From: Alcaligenaceae bacterium
Lineage (GTDB): Bacteria > Pseudomonadota > Gammaproteobacteria > Burkholderiales > Burkholderiaceae_B
Direction: 5' to 3'
Assembly: GCA_029265795.1 (NCBI GenBank)
Contig: JAJUGV010000003.1
Location: 35,659 to 99,658, forward strand
Length of the DNA stretch: 64,000 nt
The notes below the pieces were generated by a model. It was not told the DNA's origin. It worked only from the letters and a program-made list of their open reading frames with translations, and did no database searches. Shown in pieces: positions 11,072 to 20,246 of this stretch (positions are counted from its first letter, which is position 1; each line of letters begins with the position of its first letter). A program made the translations under genes and the position numbers.

Positions 11072-12495
11072 CACAGACTGCCGGCGCATTGCCGCCCGCG
11101 CCGGTTCCTCCTGCAGTCATCGAATGGCTGCAGGGGCTGCTACGGGAACGCTTTCATAACGACTTGCTTCTGACCCAGGCGGATAACGGAAGCTGGCGGC
11201 TATCCCTGCCGGAGAGCGAGACGTGCGTACGGCTGCGGTGCGACTTCGATATTTTCCAGAGTGACCCCAGGCAGCTGCCCTGCGGCCATTGGTTACCCCA
11301 GGAAGAGACGCACTGGTTGCCCGAAGGTTGTGTCGGGCTGCCCACGCCCGGCGCCGCCCACTCACCCCAACGGATGGTTGAGCACGACGATGATGGTTAC
11401 CTGCTGCACTATGACTTGCTCAGCCTCGCTTACTGGATGCTGAGCCGGCGCGAGGAAGCCGGTCGAAAAGACCTGGACCCCCACGGACGTTTTCCGGCGG
11501 AGGCCTCGCACGCATTCCGCCATGGCTACCTTGAACGGCCTATTGTGGACGAATGGCTGGAAGTGCTTCGTAAAGCCATGCTGGCTGCCTGGCCTCGTCT
11601 GGCCATGCATCCGCAACAGTACAGCATTCGCCTGTCTCATGATGTCGATACCCCCGCACGCTATGGCCTGATGGGCGGGGGCCGCCTGATACGCAATATG
11701 CTGGTGGACATGCTGCGCGAACACAGTCGCGACCGGCGCGCCCTAATGAAAGCGCCCTGGATTTGGAGTGCCAGCGCGCAGCGCCTGGATCCGCGTGACC
11801 CGTTCAACACCTTTGAGTGGATTATGGATCGCTCAGAGGAAGCGGGCCTGCACAACGCGTTCTATTTCATTTGTGGTCGTACTGACGCTAAGCGCGACGG
11901 CGACTATCCGCCCGGGCATCCGGCAATCATTGAACTGATGCGCCGCATCCATGCGCGTGGCCATGAGATCGGCCTGCACCCCAGCTACAACACCTATCTC
12001 GATCCGACTGCGCTGGCAGCCGAGGCCGAGAACCTGCGCCGTTACTGCGAACAGGCGGGCGTTCAGCAGTCGGAGTTCGGTGTACGCATGCACTATCTAC
12101 GCTGGCAGACGCCCGACACACCGCGCGCGCAGGTGGCTGCGGGACTGGTGTACGACACCACGCTTGGCTACGCGAAGCACCCCGGCTTTCGTTGCGGTAC
12201 CTGCCATGAATTCCAGGCTTTCGATCCCCTGAAGGGGGAAGCCATGCCATTGCGGCTGCGGCCCTTAATCGTCATGGAGTCCACCATCATTCAGGGCTTG
12301 CGTGCCAAGGACAGCGGCGCGGCGGAAGCGCGCATGATGCGCCTGATGCAGGCGTGTCGGCGCGTTCGGGGCTGCTTTACCTTGCTATGGCACAACACCA
12401 TGCTCGAGCACCCCCACCAGCGCCGCGTGTACGAACGCGTGCTGAGCCATCACAGGGAACTGGCTGTTCCTCCGACCCAGCGGGTGCCCTCATGA
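11068..12495 (+). CDS. Polysaccharide-deacetylase-family protein with N-terminal accessory domain
   Basis: A 475-residue protein of the type annotated as polysaccharide deacetylase with a DUF7033-like N-terminal domain. The NodB-like half starts near residue 190 at IRLSHDVDTPARYG, where the Asp and the metal-binding D of the fold are present, and continues with RIHARGHEIGLHPSYNTY, whose two His fit the metal site, and LRPLIVMESTII. No signal peptide is seen, so it probably acts on a cytoplasmic or lipid-linked sugar. ATG 11068 overlaps the preceding stop (ATGA) and its own stop overlaps wlbD the same way. It may remove or rearrange acetyl groups together with the GNAT protein; the substrate is unknown. 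Confidence 0.78.
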   Translation: MTQTAGALPPAPVPPAVIEWLQGLLRERFHNDLLLTQADNGSWRLSLPESETCVRLRCDFDIFQSDPRQLPCGHWLPQEETHWLPEGCVGLPTPGAAHSPQRMVEHDDDGYLLHYDLLSLAYWMLSRREEAGRKDLDPHGRFPAEASHAFRHGYLERPIVDEWLEVLRKAMLAAWPRLAMHPQQYSIRLSHDVDTPARYGLMGGGRLIRNMLVDMLREHSRDRRALMKAPWIWSASAQRLDPRDPFNTFEWIMDRSEEAGLHNAFYFICGRTDAKRDGDYPPGHPAIIELMRRIHARGHEIGLHPSYNTYLDPTALAAEAENLRRYCEQAGVQQSEFGVRMHYLRWQTPDTPRAQVAAGLVYDTTLGYAKHPGFRCGTCHEFQAFDPLKGEAMPLRLRPLIVMESTIIQGLRAKDSGAAEARMMRLMQACRRVRGCFTLLWHNTMLEHPHQRRVYERVLSHHRELAVPPTQRVPS

Positions 12496-13556
12496 AGACC
12501 ATCATGACCGTACTGGGCGCAAGGCCCCAATTCGTGAAGGCGGCAGCCGTCTCTCGGGCCATTGCAGAAGAAGCCCGGCTGCAAGAGCACATCATCCACA
12601 CCGGACAGCATTATGACCCCTCGATGTCCGATGTCTTCTTCGAAGAAATGGAGATTCCCCGTCCACACCATCATTTGGGCGTGGGGGGTGGCAGCCATGG
12701 CGCAATGACGGGCGAACAACTGCGCCGCATCGAAGACATCCTGCTTAGCGAGCAGCCTGACTGGGTCATGGTGTACGGCGATACGAACTCCACGCTGGCC
12801 GGTGCGCTGGCGGCGGCCAAGCTGCACATCCCCGTGGCGCACGTTGAAGCCGGCTTGAGATCATTCAACCGCCGCATGCCGGAAGAGATCAACCGTGTGC
12901 TGACGGATCACTTGGCTGAGCTGCTTTTTGTACCGACTCAGGGTGCTGAGCAACAACTGCAGCGCGAAGGTATTGCGCCGGAACGCATTCATCTGACGGG
13001 CGATGTCATGCTGGACGCCGCCCTTCACTATCGCAAGCGCGCCCGCCCTCCCGCCTGGTTCGACGCGCTGGGGATGGAGCCCGGCGGCTTCCTGCTGTGC
13101 ACCATCCACAGAGCCGAGAACACGGATAGCCCGCAGCGCCTGGCCGATATTTTCAAAGGACTGGCTGCCGCAAAGCTGCCCATCCTCCTGCCCCTGCATC
13201 CGCGCACACGCAAAACGCTGGAGCGTCTGCAGCTTAAGCCCGCTGCTCAGGTTCACCTGGTGCCGCCGGTCGGTTACCTCGAAATGACCTGGCTGGAAAT
13301 GAATTGTCAGACTGTCATCACGGATTCAGGCGGTGTTCAGAAAGAGGCCTACTTCCACGGCAAACCTTGTCTCACGCTGCGTGACGAAACCGAGTGGACC
13401 GAGCTGGTGGATCTCGGCGTGAACACATTGACCGGTGCGGATCCCGAACGGATTGCCGAATATCTCAATGCTCCCCCTTGCGCACCCAGCTGCGGCGACG
13501 TCTACGGTGACGGCCGCGCTGCCAGGATGATTGCGCGGATACTTGCAGAGTCCTGA
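12492..13556 (+). CDS. wlbD: UDP-2,3-diNAc-glucuronate 2-epimerase, WlbD (WecB family)
   Basis: A 354-residue non-hydrolysing 2-epimerase, GT-B fold. It starts MKTIMTVLGARPQFVKAAAV and holds the family motifs VMVYGDTNSTLAGALAA, VAHVEAGLRSFNRRMPEEINR and ITDSGGVQKEAYFHGKP. With wlbABC present, the best call is WlbD/WbpI, converting UDP-GlcNAc3NAcA to UDP-ManNAc3NAcA; a plain WecB (UDP-GlcNAc to UDP-ManNAc) is the alternative. ATG 12492 overlaps the upstream stop by 4 bases; the longer frame from 12354 is excluded. Confidence 0.9.
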   Translation: MKTIMTVLGARPQFVKAAAVSRAIAEEARLQEHIIHTGQHYDPSMSDVFFEEMEIPRPHHHLGVGGGSHGAMTGEQLRRIEDILLSEQPDWVMVYGDTNSTLAGALAAAKLHIPVAHVEAGLRSFNRRMPEEINRVLTDHLAELLFVPTQGAEQQLQREGIAPERIHLTGDVMLDAALHYRKRARPPAWFDALGMEPGGFLLCTIHRAENTDSPQRLADIFKGLAAAKLPILLPLHPRTRKTLERLQLKPAAQVHLVPPVGYLEMTWLEMNCQTVITDSGGVQKEAYFHGKPCLTLRDETEWTELVDLGVNTLTGADPERIAEYLNAPPCAPSCGDVYGDGRAARMIARILAES

Positions 13557-13560
13557 GCCT

Positions 13561-14892
13561 ATGCGCATCCTTCTCGTCACCTGTTACTTCTATCCGCAGA
13601 ACCGCATTTCGGTATTGCGCGTTGGGCAATGGGCCAAATATTGGGCGCTTCAAGGCCATGAAGTCACCGTCCTGACCACATATAAGTATCCATTTATGGG
13701 GCCTTACGGCCTGCACCCTGCCATGCCTGACGGCGTTCAGGTAGTGGAGGTGCCATACCTGCCCAACTGGTTATGCAAGCGTCTGCAACGTCCTGGGCGC
13801 GCCTCAAACGCGAACGCGCACGAAGAGAGCACAAGTCAGCGCTTGCGCCGCCACGTTCGGCGCCTTCGCAGTCATATCGGCTCACTCATGGACATTCACG
13901 ATCTATGGATCCGCCCTGCTCGGCGCAAGGCACTCGAACTCATGGCGCAGCAACCGTACGACGCCGTTGTGAGCTCCTTCTCGCCCCCTGCCGCTCACAT
14001 GGTTGCCAGTCGGCTTAAGCAGGCTCACCCCGGCATCATCTGGCTCGCTGATTTCCGTGACCTCTGGGCCCACAACCACATCACGTCCGCTAAGGGTCTG
14101 CTGCGCCATATAGAAACCGCGCTTGAAGTCCGAACTATGCGCCACAGAGCGGATGCCCTGATGACGGTGTCGGCACCGCTTGCTAATGACCTGCGCGGGC
14201 GTTATCCCGAGCTGCCCGTCTGGGTGGTGGAGAACGGCTTCGACCCCGAAGAGTTTATGAACTGGCCGACACGGCTCGTCACCGCGCCGGATGCCAACGG
14301 CATGTTGCGCATCAGCTATACCGGCACGCTTTATCCCGGTCGGCGCGATCCCACCCCGCTGTTGGAGGCAGTAAACCGCCTGATCGATAAAGGCGTGCTA
14401 CAGCGGGAACGCGTCGCGATCGACTTCTACGGAAACAATGAACGCGAACTGGCTGATATCTTGAACGCCTGCTACGGCAACCGACATGGGGTTGTGCATG
14501 CACACGGTTTCGTCTCACGGCAGGATTCACTTGCTGCACAGGCGCGCAGCAGTCTGCTGCTGTTGTTGGAATCGTCGGAGCCGGCCGCACGCGGTGTGCT
14601 CACGGGCAAGGTCTTCGAGTACCTCGTGAGCGGAATTCCCATTCTTGCAGTGGGCCTCGGCCGAGAAAACGCAGCCGGCGCCCTGCTTCTTGAAACGGGC
14701 ACGGGTTTCTGCGCCACGACAGCCGACGAGATCGCCGCCATGCTCGTCCATTCGGTACAGAGCGGCCGCTTCGATTTCTATGCGCCCAAAATTCATCGGA
14801 TTGCCTCCTATGCCCGAGATCGGCAGGCAGAACAGATCACGGCATTGCTGCAAGACATGCAAGAAGCTTCTCTTAGCGTTGACAAGGCTTGA
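13561..14892 (+). CDS. Glycosyltransferase, GT4-like (WbuB-type)
   Basis: A 443-residue retaining-type glycosyltransferase with GT-B fold, cytoplasmic face of the inner membrane. The N-terminal domain begins MRILLVTCYFYPQNRISVLR and includes PPAAHMVASRLK and WLADFRDLWAHN; the C-terminal nucleotide-binding domain has RISYTGTLYPGRRDP and the GT4 E-x7-E region SSEPAARGVLTGKVFEYLVSG. It begins 4 bases after wlbD and ends 3 bases before wzy. One of two clear transferases (with the GT2 domain at 17574) that would extend the lipid-linked repeat unit. Donor and linkage are unknown. Confidence 0.87.
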   Translation: MRILLVTCYFYPQNRISVLRVGQWAKYWALQGHEVTVLTTYKYPFMGPYGLHPAMPDGVQVVEVPYLPNWLCKRLQRPGRASNANAHEESTSQRLRRHVRRLRSHIGSLMDIHDLWIRPARRKALELMAQQPYDAVVSSFSPPAAHMVASRLKQAHPGIIWLADFRDLWAHNHITSAKGLLRHIETALEVRTMRHRADALMTVSAPLANDLRGRYPELPVWVVENGFDPEEFMNWPTRLVTAPDANGMLRISYTGTLYPGRRDPTPLLEAVNRLIDKGVLQRERVAIDFYGNNERELADILNACYGNRHGVVHAHGFVSRQDSLAAQARSSLLLLLESSEPAARGVLTGKVFEYLVSGIPILAVGLGRENAAGALLLETGTGFCATTADEIAAMLVHSVQSGRFDFYAPKIHRIASYARDRQAEQITALLQDMQEASLSVDKA

Positions 14893-14895
14893 ATC

Positions 14896-16221
14896 ATGTT
14901 AATGATGCTGCAGCTTTATTACCTTGGTGTCTCCATCGCACTTTTCGCGTATGCCTTGTATACGCCTCGGTGCGCCCTACGAGCCTTTGTGCTGGGCATC
15001 TGCGCCAATGTCTTTCCGCTGGCCTTCGTTCATTACATGGACATGGATTTGGCACGCCTGGGCGGCCTGCCGCTGGCATATCTGCCGGGCACTGCTGTGG
15101 GCATCGCGCTGGCGCTGCGTAATGGCTTGCGATTCCCGCGCCGATACCTGACGTTGTATGTGCTGATATGTATCTATTTGATATATACGCTATGCAATAC
15201 CGTGTTGCTGCGCGGCGTTTCGTTGACCAATCTGGTCTATTGGACGGCATGGCCCTTGAATTTTCTGTTGTTCATTGCCATGGCAGCAAGCGTGTCGCGG
15301 ATGTCACAGGACTTCCTCAACCGGATACTTGAGGGTCTGGTACTAGTGCTTGTTGCAGCCAGTCTGGTCGGGCTCGCGCGCTTCGCTGCCGGCTTCGAGC
15401 CGGACTCCAACTTCATGCCCATGGTCAACCGAAACGGTACGGTCGTGCTGATCGCCTTCCTGTTTCCACTGGTATTTCACGTGCATGCAACTCAGGGCAA
15501 ATCGCGCGTATGGCTGCTGACTTGCGCGGGCGTCATCGGCGTCTGCGTTCTTCTTACCTTCTCGCGCTCGGGTCTGCTGGGCCTGTTGGCAGGAACGATT
15601 CTGTATTACGGCCGTTTTTCCCTAATGGGGCTACTTAAGTTCAGCGCCGCCGTGCTGGTGATCATTCTGTTTCTCAGCAGCGGCGTGGCCGAACGCACGA
15701 CCGAGCGCCTGCTGATGACAGGCCTCACCATAACGGCGATGCTGGAGGGCCGGGAAATTGACCGCAGTGTCGGCGACCACAACCGGGTCGTGCTAGTGAA
15801 CAGCGCCATTGCCAACGGCAAGGAACATTTCTGGTTCGGAACGGGACTGGGCATGGAGAATTATCGAGCGGGCCTGCGCCGCGCCGGCACACCACCTGTC
15901 ACCTCAAAGGCCCATAACTTCTACCTCTCTTATTTCGCAGAACTGGGCCTGGTGGGCTTTGCGCTTTTACTCGCCATTCTGCAGCGCATCTATGCCGGCC
16001 TCCCCCCGCTGGCTTCACGTCATCGCGCGTTCCGGGTCTCATTCCTGGTCACCGCTTTGATGATGGCGATGAACGAATACATCCTGCTGCCGGAGCTATG
16101 GCTTTTTATGGGCCTGCTGGCCGGAATTTCACACCAGCTCAGCTCGCAAGTACAGCTTGCAAAGGTGCGCAGACCGGTGCCGCGCACACTACAGTTTGAC
16201 CTGGGAGGCAATCATGTCTGA
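14896..16221 (+). CDS. wzy: O-antigen/capsule polymerase, Wzy-like membrane protein
   Basis: A 441-residue very hydrophobic protein with about 10-12 predicted membrane spans and the Wzy_C/O-antigen ligase pattern: LTFSRSGLLGLLAGTILYYG in mid-protein, then a large periplasmic loop containing WFGTGLGMENYRAG and SKAHNFYLSYFAELGLVGFALLL. Wzy joins undecaprenyl-linked repeat units in the periplasm; the H in KAHNFYL and R in FSRSG are characteristic of this superfamily. A WaaL ligase has the same motifs, but its place among wza, wzc and wzx points to Wzy. The end overlaps the next gene by 8 bases. Confidence 0.85.
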   Translation: MLMMLQLYYLGVSIALFAYALYTPRCALRAFVLGICANVFPLAFVHYMDMDLARLGGLPLAYLPGTAVGIALALRNGLRFPRRYLTLYVLICIYLIYTLCNTVLLRGVSLTNLVYWTAWPLNFLLFIAMAASVSRMSQDFLNRILEGLVLVLVAASLVGLARFAAGFEPDSNFMPMVNRNGTVVLIAFLFPLVFHVHATQGKSRVWLLTCAGVIGVCVLLTFSRSGLLGLLAGTILYYGRFSLMGLLKFSAAVLVIILFLSSGVAERTTERLLMTGLTITAMLEGREIDRSVGDHNRVVLVNSAIANGKEHFWFGTGLGMENYRAGLRRAGTPPVTSKAHNFYLSYFAELGLVGFALLLAILQRIYAGLPPLASRHRAFRVSFLVTALMMAMNEYILLPELWLFMGLLAGISHQLSSQVQLAKVRRPVPRTLQFDLGGNHV

Positions 16222-17503
16222 CCAGTTCAGCATGGTGGAGCGGCACATCGCGCAATTGCTGTCCGAATTCCCACGTTTGAAATCATTCATTAAGCTCAGC
16301 TACACACGAGCCGCTTACTACCTGGGGGGCGGGCGACGCTCAAGCAAAATGGCCACCCGCGTCGCCCCATTGCGCGTCGGGCCCGATGACGCCGAAACCT
16401 TTTTCGGCTATTACGACAAATCACCGTTGTCTGAGCACGGTTGGCTGCTTTGCCATGTCGCCCGTCACCCCACCACTCAGCCCCCGCAGGCCACGCGCAC
16501 AATCGCGCTGCAGGTCTACGATTTCAATAGCCACGAACTTGAGCGGCCGGCGCTGTCCATCGACAGCCATTGCTATAACTGGCAGCAGGGCACGCGAGCC
16601 CAATGGCTAAACGGCGACCACTTCATCTTCAACGATTTCGACAAAAAACAGCAACGCTATATCAGTCGGGTGTATTGCGTCCCTGAACGTTGCGAGGTCA
16701 GCCGCTACGACCACCCTGTACAAGACTCTTGGGGCCGTGATTATTTCCTGTCGCTCAACTATCAGCGCCTGTACGCGCTGCGACCCGATTACGGCTACCG
16801 CAGTCTGCCCCCTCTTGACGAAGCGGCACTCTCCCGCCTGGACAATGATGGCATCTGGCGCATCGACCAGACCTGCGGCGCCGCCCGGCTGCTCTATTCC
16901 CTGCAGGATATCTGCAACATCGCCCCACAGGCTGAATTCCGGCAGGCCGTGCACAAGGTGAATCACATCATGATCTCACCGGACGGGCGGCAGTTCGTCT
17001 TCCTACACCGCTACTTGGTGGGTCGGCGGAAACTCGACCGACTGATGCTTGCTGCCGCTGACGGTTCCGAGCTGCGCGTATTGGCCGCTCACGGTATGGT
17101 CAGCCATTGCTTCTGGCTACATGATGCTGCGGTGCTCTGTTATGCCCGGGGTCCATCCGGTTTCAACGGTTACTACATCGTAGACACACATACTGGAACG
17201 ATGACATCTCTGCTCAACGGCGCTCTGGATGTCATGGGCGACGGCCACCCTTATATTCAGGGCGAGTGGCTGGTTACCGACACCTATCCGGATCGCAGGC
17301 GAATGCAGTACCTGGTACGCGCAAACCTCAAAACCGGCCAGATCGAAGAGTTGGGGCGTTTTCACCAAAGTTTCCGCTATGGCGGCGAAACACGCTGCGA
17401 TCTGCATCCACGCATCGCACCGGATGGCCGCTACGTTTTCTTCGATTCAGTATGTCAGGGCGGGCGCAGGCTATATGGCCTGGAACTTCCCGTCACACCC
17501 TAA
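16214..17503 (+). CDS. Beta-propeller (PD40/oligogalacturonate-lyase-like) protein of unknown role
   Basis: A 429-residue protein with no signal peptide or membrane span. It opens with an amphipathic stretch and then the block ETFFGYYDKSPLSEHG. Repeated blades of the PD40/TolB kind are visible, for example VNHIMISPDGRQFVFLHRY and CDLHPRIAPDGRYVFFDSV, together with GDGHPYIQGEWLVTDTYPD. The His-rich late blades recall PL22 oligogalacturonate lyases, but I cannot confirm catalytic residues. GGGAGG precedes ATG 16214, which overlaps the wzy end. It lies between the polymerase and the transferase fusion, so a role in modification, transfer or quality control of the repeat unit is possible. I do not know its function. 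Confidence 0.72.
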   Translation: MSDQFSMVERHIAQLLSEFPRLKSFIKLSYTRAAYYLGGGRRSSKMATRVAPLRVGPDDAETFFGYYDKSPLSEHGWLLCHVARHPTTQPPQATRTIALQVYDFNSHELERPALSIDSHCYNWQQGTRAQWLNGDHFIFNDFDKKQQRYISRVYCVPERCEVSRYDHPVQDSWGRDYFLSLNYQRLYALRPDYGYRSLPPLDEAALSRLDNDGIWRIDQTCGAARLLYSLQDICNIAPQAEFRQAVHKVNHIMISPDGRQFVFLHRYLVGRRKLDRLMLAAADGSELRVLAAHGMVSHCFWLHDAAVLCYARGPSGFNGYYIVDTHTGTMTSLLNGALDVMGDGHPYIQGEWLVTDTYPDRRRMQYLVRANLKTGQIEELGRFHQSFRYGGETRCDLHPRIAPDGRYVFFDSVCQGGRRLYGLELPVTP

Positions 17504-17573
17504 TTCCGCATTCCAACCCAATGACGCCGCGTGCCGTGGCGCCGCGGCCTGCCTTTCCAAGCAGGAGTCCCCC

Positions 17574-18971
17574 ATGTCCTTGTCTGTACTCATGTCTGTG
17601 TACGCCGCAGAGAAGCCCGAGTACCTGCGCATCGCCCTGGAAAGCCTGGTGCAGCAATCGCGCCGGGCGGAAGAAGTCGTGTTGGTAGAAGACGGCCCAC
17701 TGCCCGAAGCCCTGCATCAGGTGATTGACGCTTTCCGAGAAGTGCTCAATATCCGTTCGGTCCGCCTGACGCAAAACGGCGGTCTGGCCAATGCTCTGAA
17801 CGCCGGCCTTGCCCACTGCACTTACGAACTGGTCGCACGCATGGACAGTGACGACATCTCGCTGCCGGAGCGTTTTGAAAAGCAAGTGGCCTTCATGACG
17901 GCACACCCCGAGATCGCGGCAAGCAGTGCCGCCTTGGATGAGTTCGACGAGACCGGCCAGGTGTTTTCCTCGCGCGTGTTGCCGCTCACCCATGAAGAGC
18001 TGCGGGAATTTGCACGGCGTCGCAGTCCCTTGAGTCATGCTGTCGCCATCTTCCGAAAAAGCGCCGTGCTGGCGGTGGGTGGCTACCCCCCTTTCAAGCG
18101 GTCGCAGGATGTCGCGTTGTGGTCGCTGCTGATCGTCAAGGGTTTCAAGCTCGCCAACTTACCCGACACGCTGTTCCAAGTGCGCGCGGGTGCAGCGTTC
18201 ATGACGCGCAATGGCTTGCGTAGCTTTCACCATGAATACGCGGTGATCCGATACCAGCGTCGTATCGGCTTCCTCTCCCGAAGCGACATGCTGCGGAATT
18301 TGTGCGTACGGCTTGTACTGGCCGTGGTACCGCAAGGGGTTAAGAAGCAGCTGTATGCGCATAAGGCCGCGCCCGGATGGCTCGTTTATGCCGTCCTTAA
18401 GCGCAGCTTCGACATCATTTTGTCTGCATTGGGGCTGTTGCTGACCTCGCCCCTCATTGCCGCCGGCTGGCTGGCAGCCACTCTAGAGACCCGGCGCAAC
18501 GGCTTTTTCACTCAAGAACGCATTGGGCGCAATGGAACACGGTTTCATATCGTGAAATTGCGTACCATGCGCGACGACATCGGTGACCTAGGCACCGTCA
18601 CAACGTCAAAAGACCCACGAATCACACGCAGCGGCGCCTTCCTTAGACGCAGCAAGATCGACGAATTGCCTCAGCTGTGGAACGTGCTGATCGGTGATAT
18701 GAGTTTCGTCGGCCCCCGACCGGATGTTCCCGGCTATGCCGACACTCTGGAAGGCGAGGATCGCATCATTCTCAGCGTGCGTCCGGGCATCACCGGCCCC
18801 GCCACGGTGAAGTATCGCAACGAAGAAGATCTGCTCAGCAGCCAGCCCGATGCACAACGCTACAACCGTGAAGTCATCTGGCCTGACAAGGTCCGCATTA
18901 ATAAGGAATACATCCATCAGCGCAGCTTTCTCGCCGACCTGCGCTGTCTGTACCAGACGGTATTTAGATGA
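17574..18971 (+). CDS. Fusion: GT2 glycosyltransferase + initiating phosphoglycosyl transferase
   Basis: A 465-residue two-domain protein. Residues 1 to about 240 form a GT2 (GT-A) transferase of the AmsE kind: MSLSVLMSVYAAEKPEYL, nucleotide-binding VLVEDGP and the metal-binding RMDSDD near 88-93. From about residue 270 a monotopic phosphoglycosyl transferase begins with the re-entrant helix YAVLKRSFDIILSALGLLL, then FFTQERIGRNGTRFHIVKLRTM, the catalytic pair in KIDELPQLWNV (D363, E364) and GDMSFVGPRP. One chain would therefore put the first sugar phosphate on undecaprenyl phosphate and add the next sugar. AGGAG precedes ATG 17574. The frame is continuous and no stop separates the domains. 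Confidence 0.9.
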   Translation: MSLSVLMSVYAAEKPEYLRIALESLVQQSRRAEEVVLVEDGPLPEALHQVIDAFREVLNIRSVRLTQNGGLANALNAGLAHCTYELVARMDSDDISLPERFEKQVAFMTAHPEIAASSAALDEFDETGQVFSSRVLPLTHEELREFARRRSPLSHAVAIFRKSAVLAVGGYPPFKRSQDVALWSLLIVKGFKLANLPDTLFQVRAGAAFMTRNGLRSFHHEYAVIRYQRRIGFLSRSDMLRNLCVRLVLAVVPQGVKKQLYAHKAAPGWLVYAVLKRSFDIILSALGLLLTSPLIAAGWLAATLETRRNGFFTQERIGRNGTRFHIVKLRTMRDDIGDLGTVTTSKDPRITRSGAFLRRSKIDELPQLWNVLIGDMSFVGPRPDVPGYADTLEGEDRIILSVRPGITGPATVKYRNEEDLLSSQPDAQRYNREVIWPDKVRINKEYIHQRSFLADLRCLYQTVFR

Positions 18972-19013
18972 ACTCGAACCCCTAGCGAGCTAGCTACCCA
19001 AAGGAGCGCCATT

Positions 19014-20246
19014 ATGCTGGACACGAACCTGTCACCCTGGCCGGTCTTCACGGAAGAGGAAGCCGATGCCGTACGCGAAGTCCTTTTGTCCGGGCGGGTG
19101 AACTACTGGACTGGTGAGCAATGCCGTCTGTTCGAGCAGGAGTTCGCGGAAGCGACCGGCTGTGAACATGCGGTAGCCATTACGAACGGCACGCTCGCGC
19201 TGGAAATCGCCTTGCGAGCGCTGCAGATCGGCCCGGGCGACGAAGTGGTCGTGACACCACGAAGCTTCATTGCTTCGGTTTCCTGCGTACTCGCCGTGGG
19301 GGCGAAGCCCGTATTTGCCGACGTGGACCCCGACAGTCAGAACATCACGGCCGACACCGTTTCAGCCGTGCTCACCCGCCGCACACGCGCCATTCTGTGC
19401 GTGCATCTGGCAGGCTGGCCGTGCGACATGGACCCGATCATGGCTCTGGCCAACGAACGATCACTGGATGTAATCGAGGATTGCGCCCAGGCACACGGTG
19501 CCTACTATAAAGGCAGACCGGTGGGCTCTTTGGGTCACATCGCCGCGTGGTCCTTCTGTCAGGACAAGATCCTCACAACGGGGGGCGAAGGCGGAATGAT
19601 CACCACTAACGACCCGATTCTGGCAGCACGAGCCTGGACGTTCAAAGATCATGGCAAGAGTCGCCATGCGATGGCGCACACCGCTACCGGTGGAGGCTTC
19701 CGCTGGGTCCATGACCAATTTGGCACCAATGCCCGCATGCTGGAAATGCAGGCGGTGATAGGGCGCATTCAGCTACGCCGCTTGCCTGAATGGAGTGAAA
19801 CGCGGCGGCGACATGCGCGCAAGCTATGGGATACGGCAGCCAAATTACCCGGCTTGCGGGTGCCTACGGTCCCTGAAAATATCGTGCACGCTGCCTATAA
19901 GTGTTATGTGTTCACCGACTTCGAGCAGTTGAAGCCTGATTGGAGTCGCGATCGCATTCTGAGTGCGCTTCAGGCGCACGGCGTACCCTGCTATACCGGC
20001 TCCTGCCCTGAAATCTATCGCGAAAGCGCTTTTGACGGTACCGGACTGCGTCCAGCCTGCCGTCTGCCCGTGGCGGAAGCCCTTGGGCATAGCGCCATGA
20101 TGTTTCTGGTGCATCCGACCTTACGTGACGACGAGATTGACGGCTGCTGCACTGCCCTACAAGAAGTTTTGGAAGAAGCCGGTCTGTGTCCGTCGCGGCG
20201 TAGAGCGGCGTCTCAGGTCAGTCCACTGATACAGGCAGCGCAGTGA
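19014..20246 (+). CDS. Sugar-nucleotide aminotransferase, DegT/DnrJ/EryC1 family (PglE/WlbF-like)
   Basis: A 410-residue PLP enzyme distinct from WlbC. It starts LSPWPVFTEEEADAVREVLLSGRVNYWTG, followed by ITNGTLALEIAL, DVIEDCAQAHGAYYKG and the PLP lysine in FCQDKILTTGGEGG (K185), a pattern typical of 4-amino-sugar aminotransferases and of WlbF-like proteins. Paired with the 4,6-dehydratase at 23576 it probably makes UDP-4-amino-4,6-dideoxy-HexNAc. AAGGAG lies 8 bases before ATG 19014. The C-terminal tail (RRAASQVSPLIQAAQ) is a short extension of unknown use. Confidence 0.88.
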   Translation: MLDTNLSPWPVFTEEEADAVREVLLSGRVNYWTGEQCRLFEQEFAEATGCEHAVAITNGTLALEIALRALQIGPGDEVVVTPRSFIASVSCVLAVGAKPVFADVDPDSQNITADTVSAVLTRRTRAILCVHLAGWPCDMDPIMALANERSLDVIEDCAQAHGAYYKGRPVGSLGHIAAWSFCQDKILTTGGEGGMITTNDPILAARAWTFKDHGKSRHAMAHTATGGGFRWVHDQFGTNARMLEMQAVIGRIQLRRLPEWSETRRRHARKLWDTAAKLPGLRVPTVPENIVHAAYKCYVFTDFEQLKPDWSRDRILSALQAHGVPCYTGSCPEIYRESAFDGTGLRPACRLPVAEALGHSAMMFLVHPTLRDDEIDGCCTALQEVLEEAGLCPSRRRAASQVSPLIQAAQ

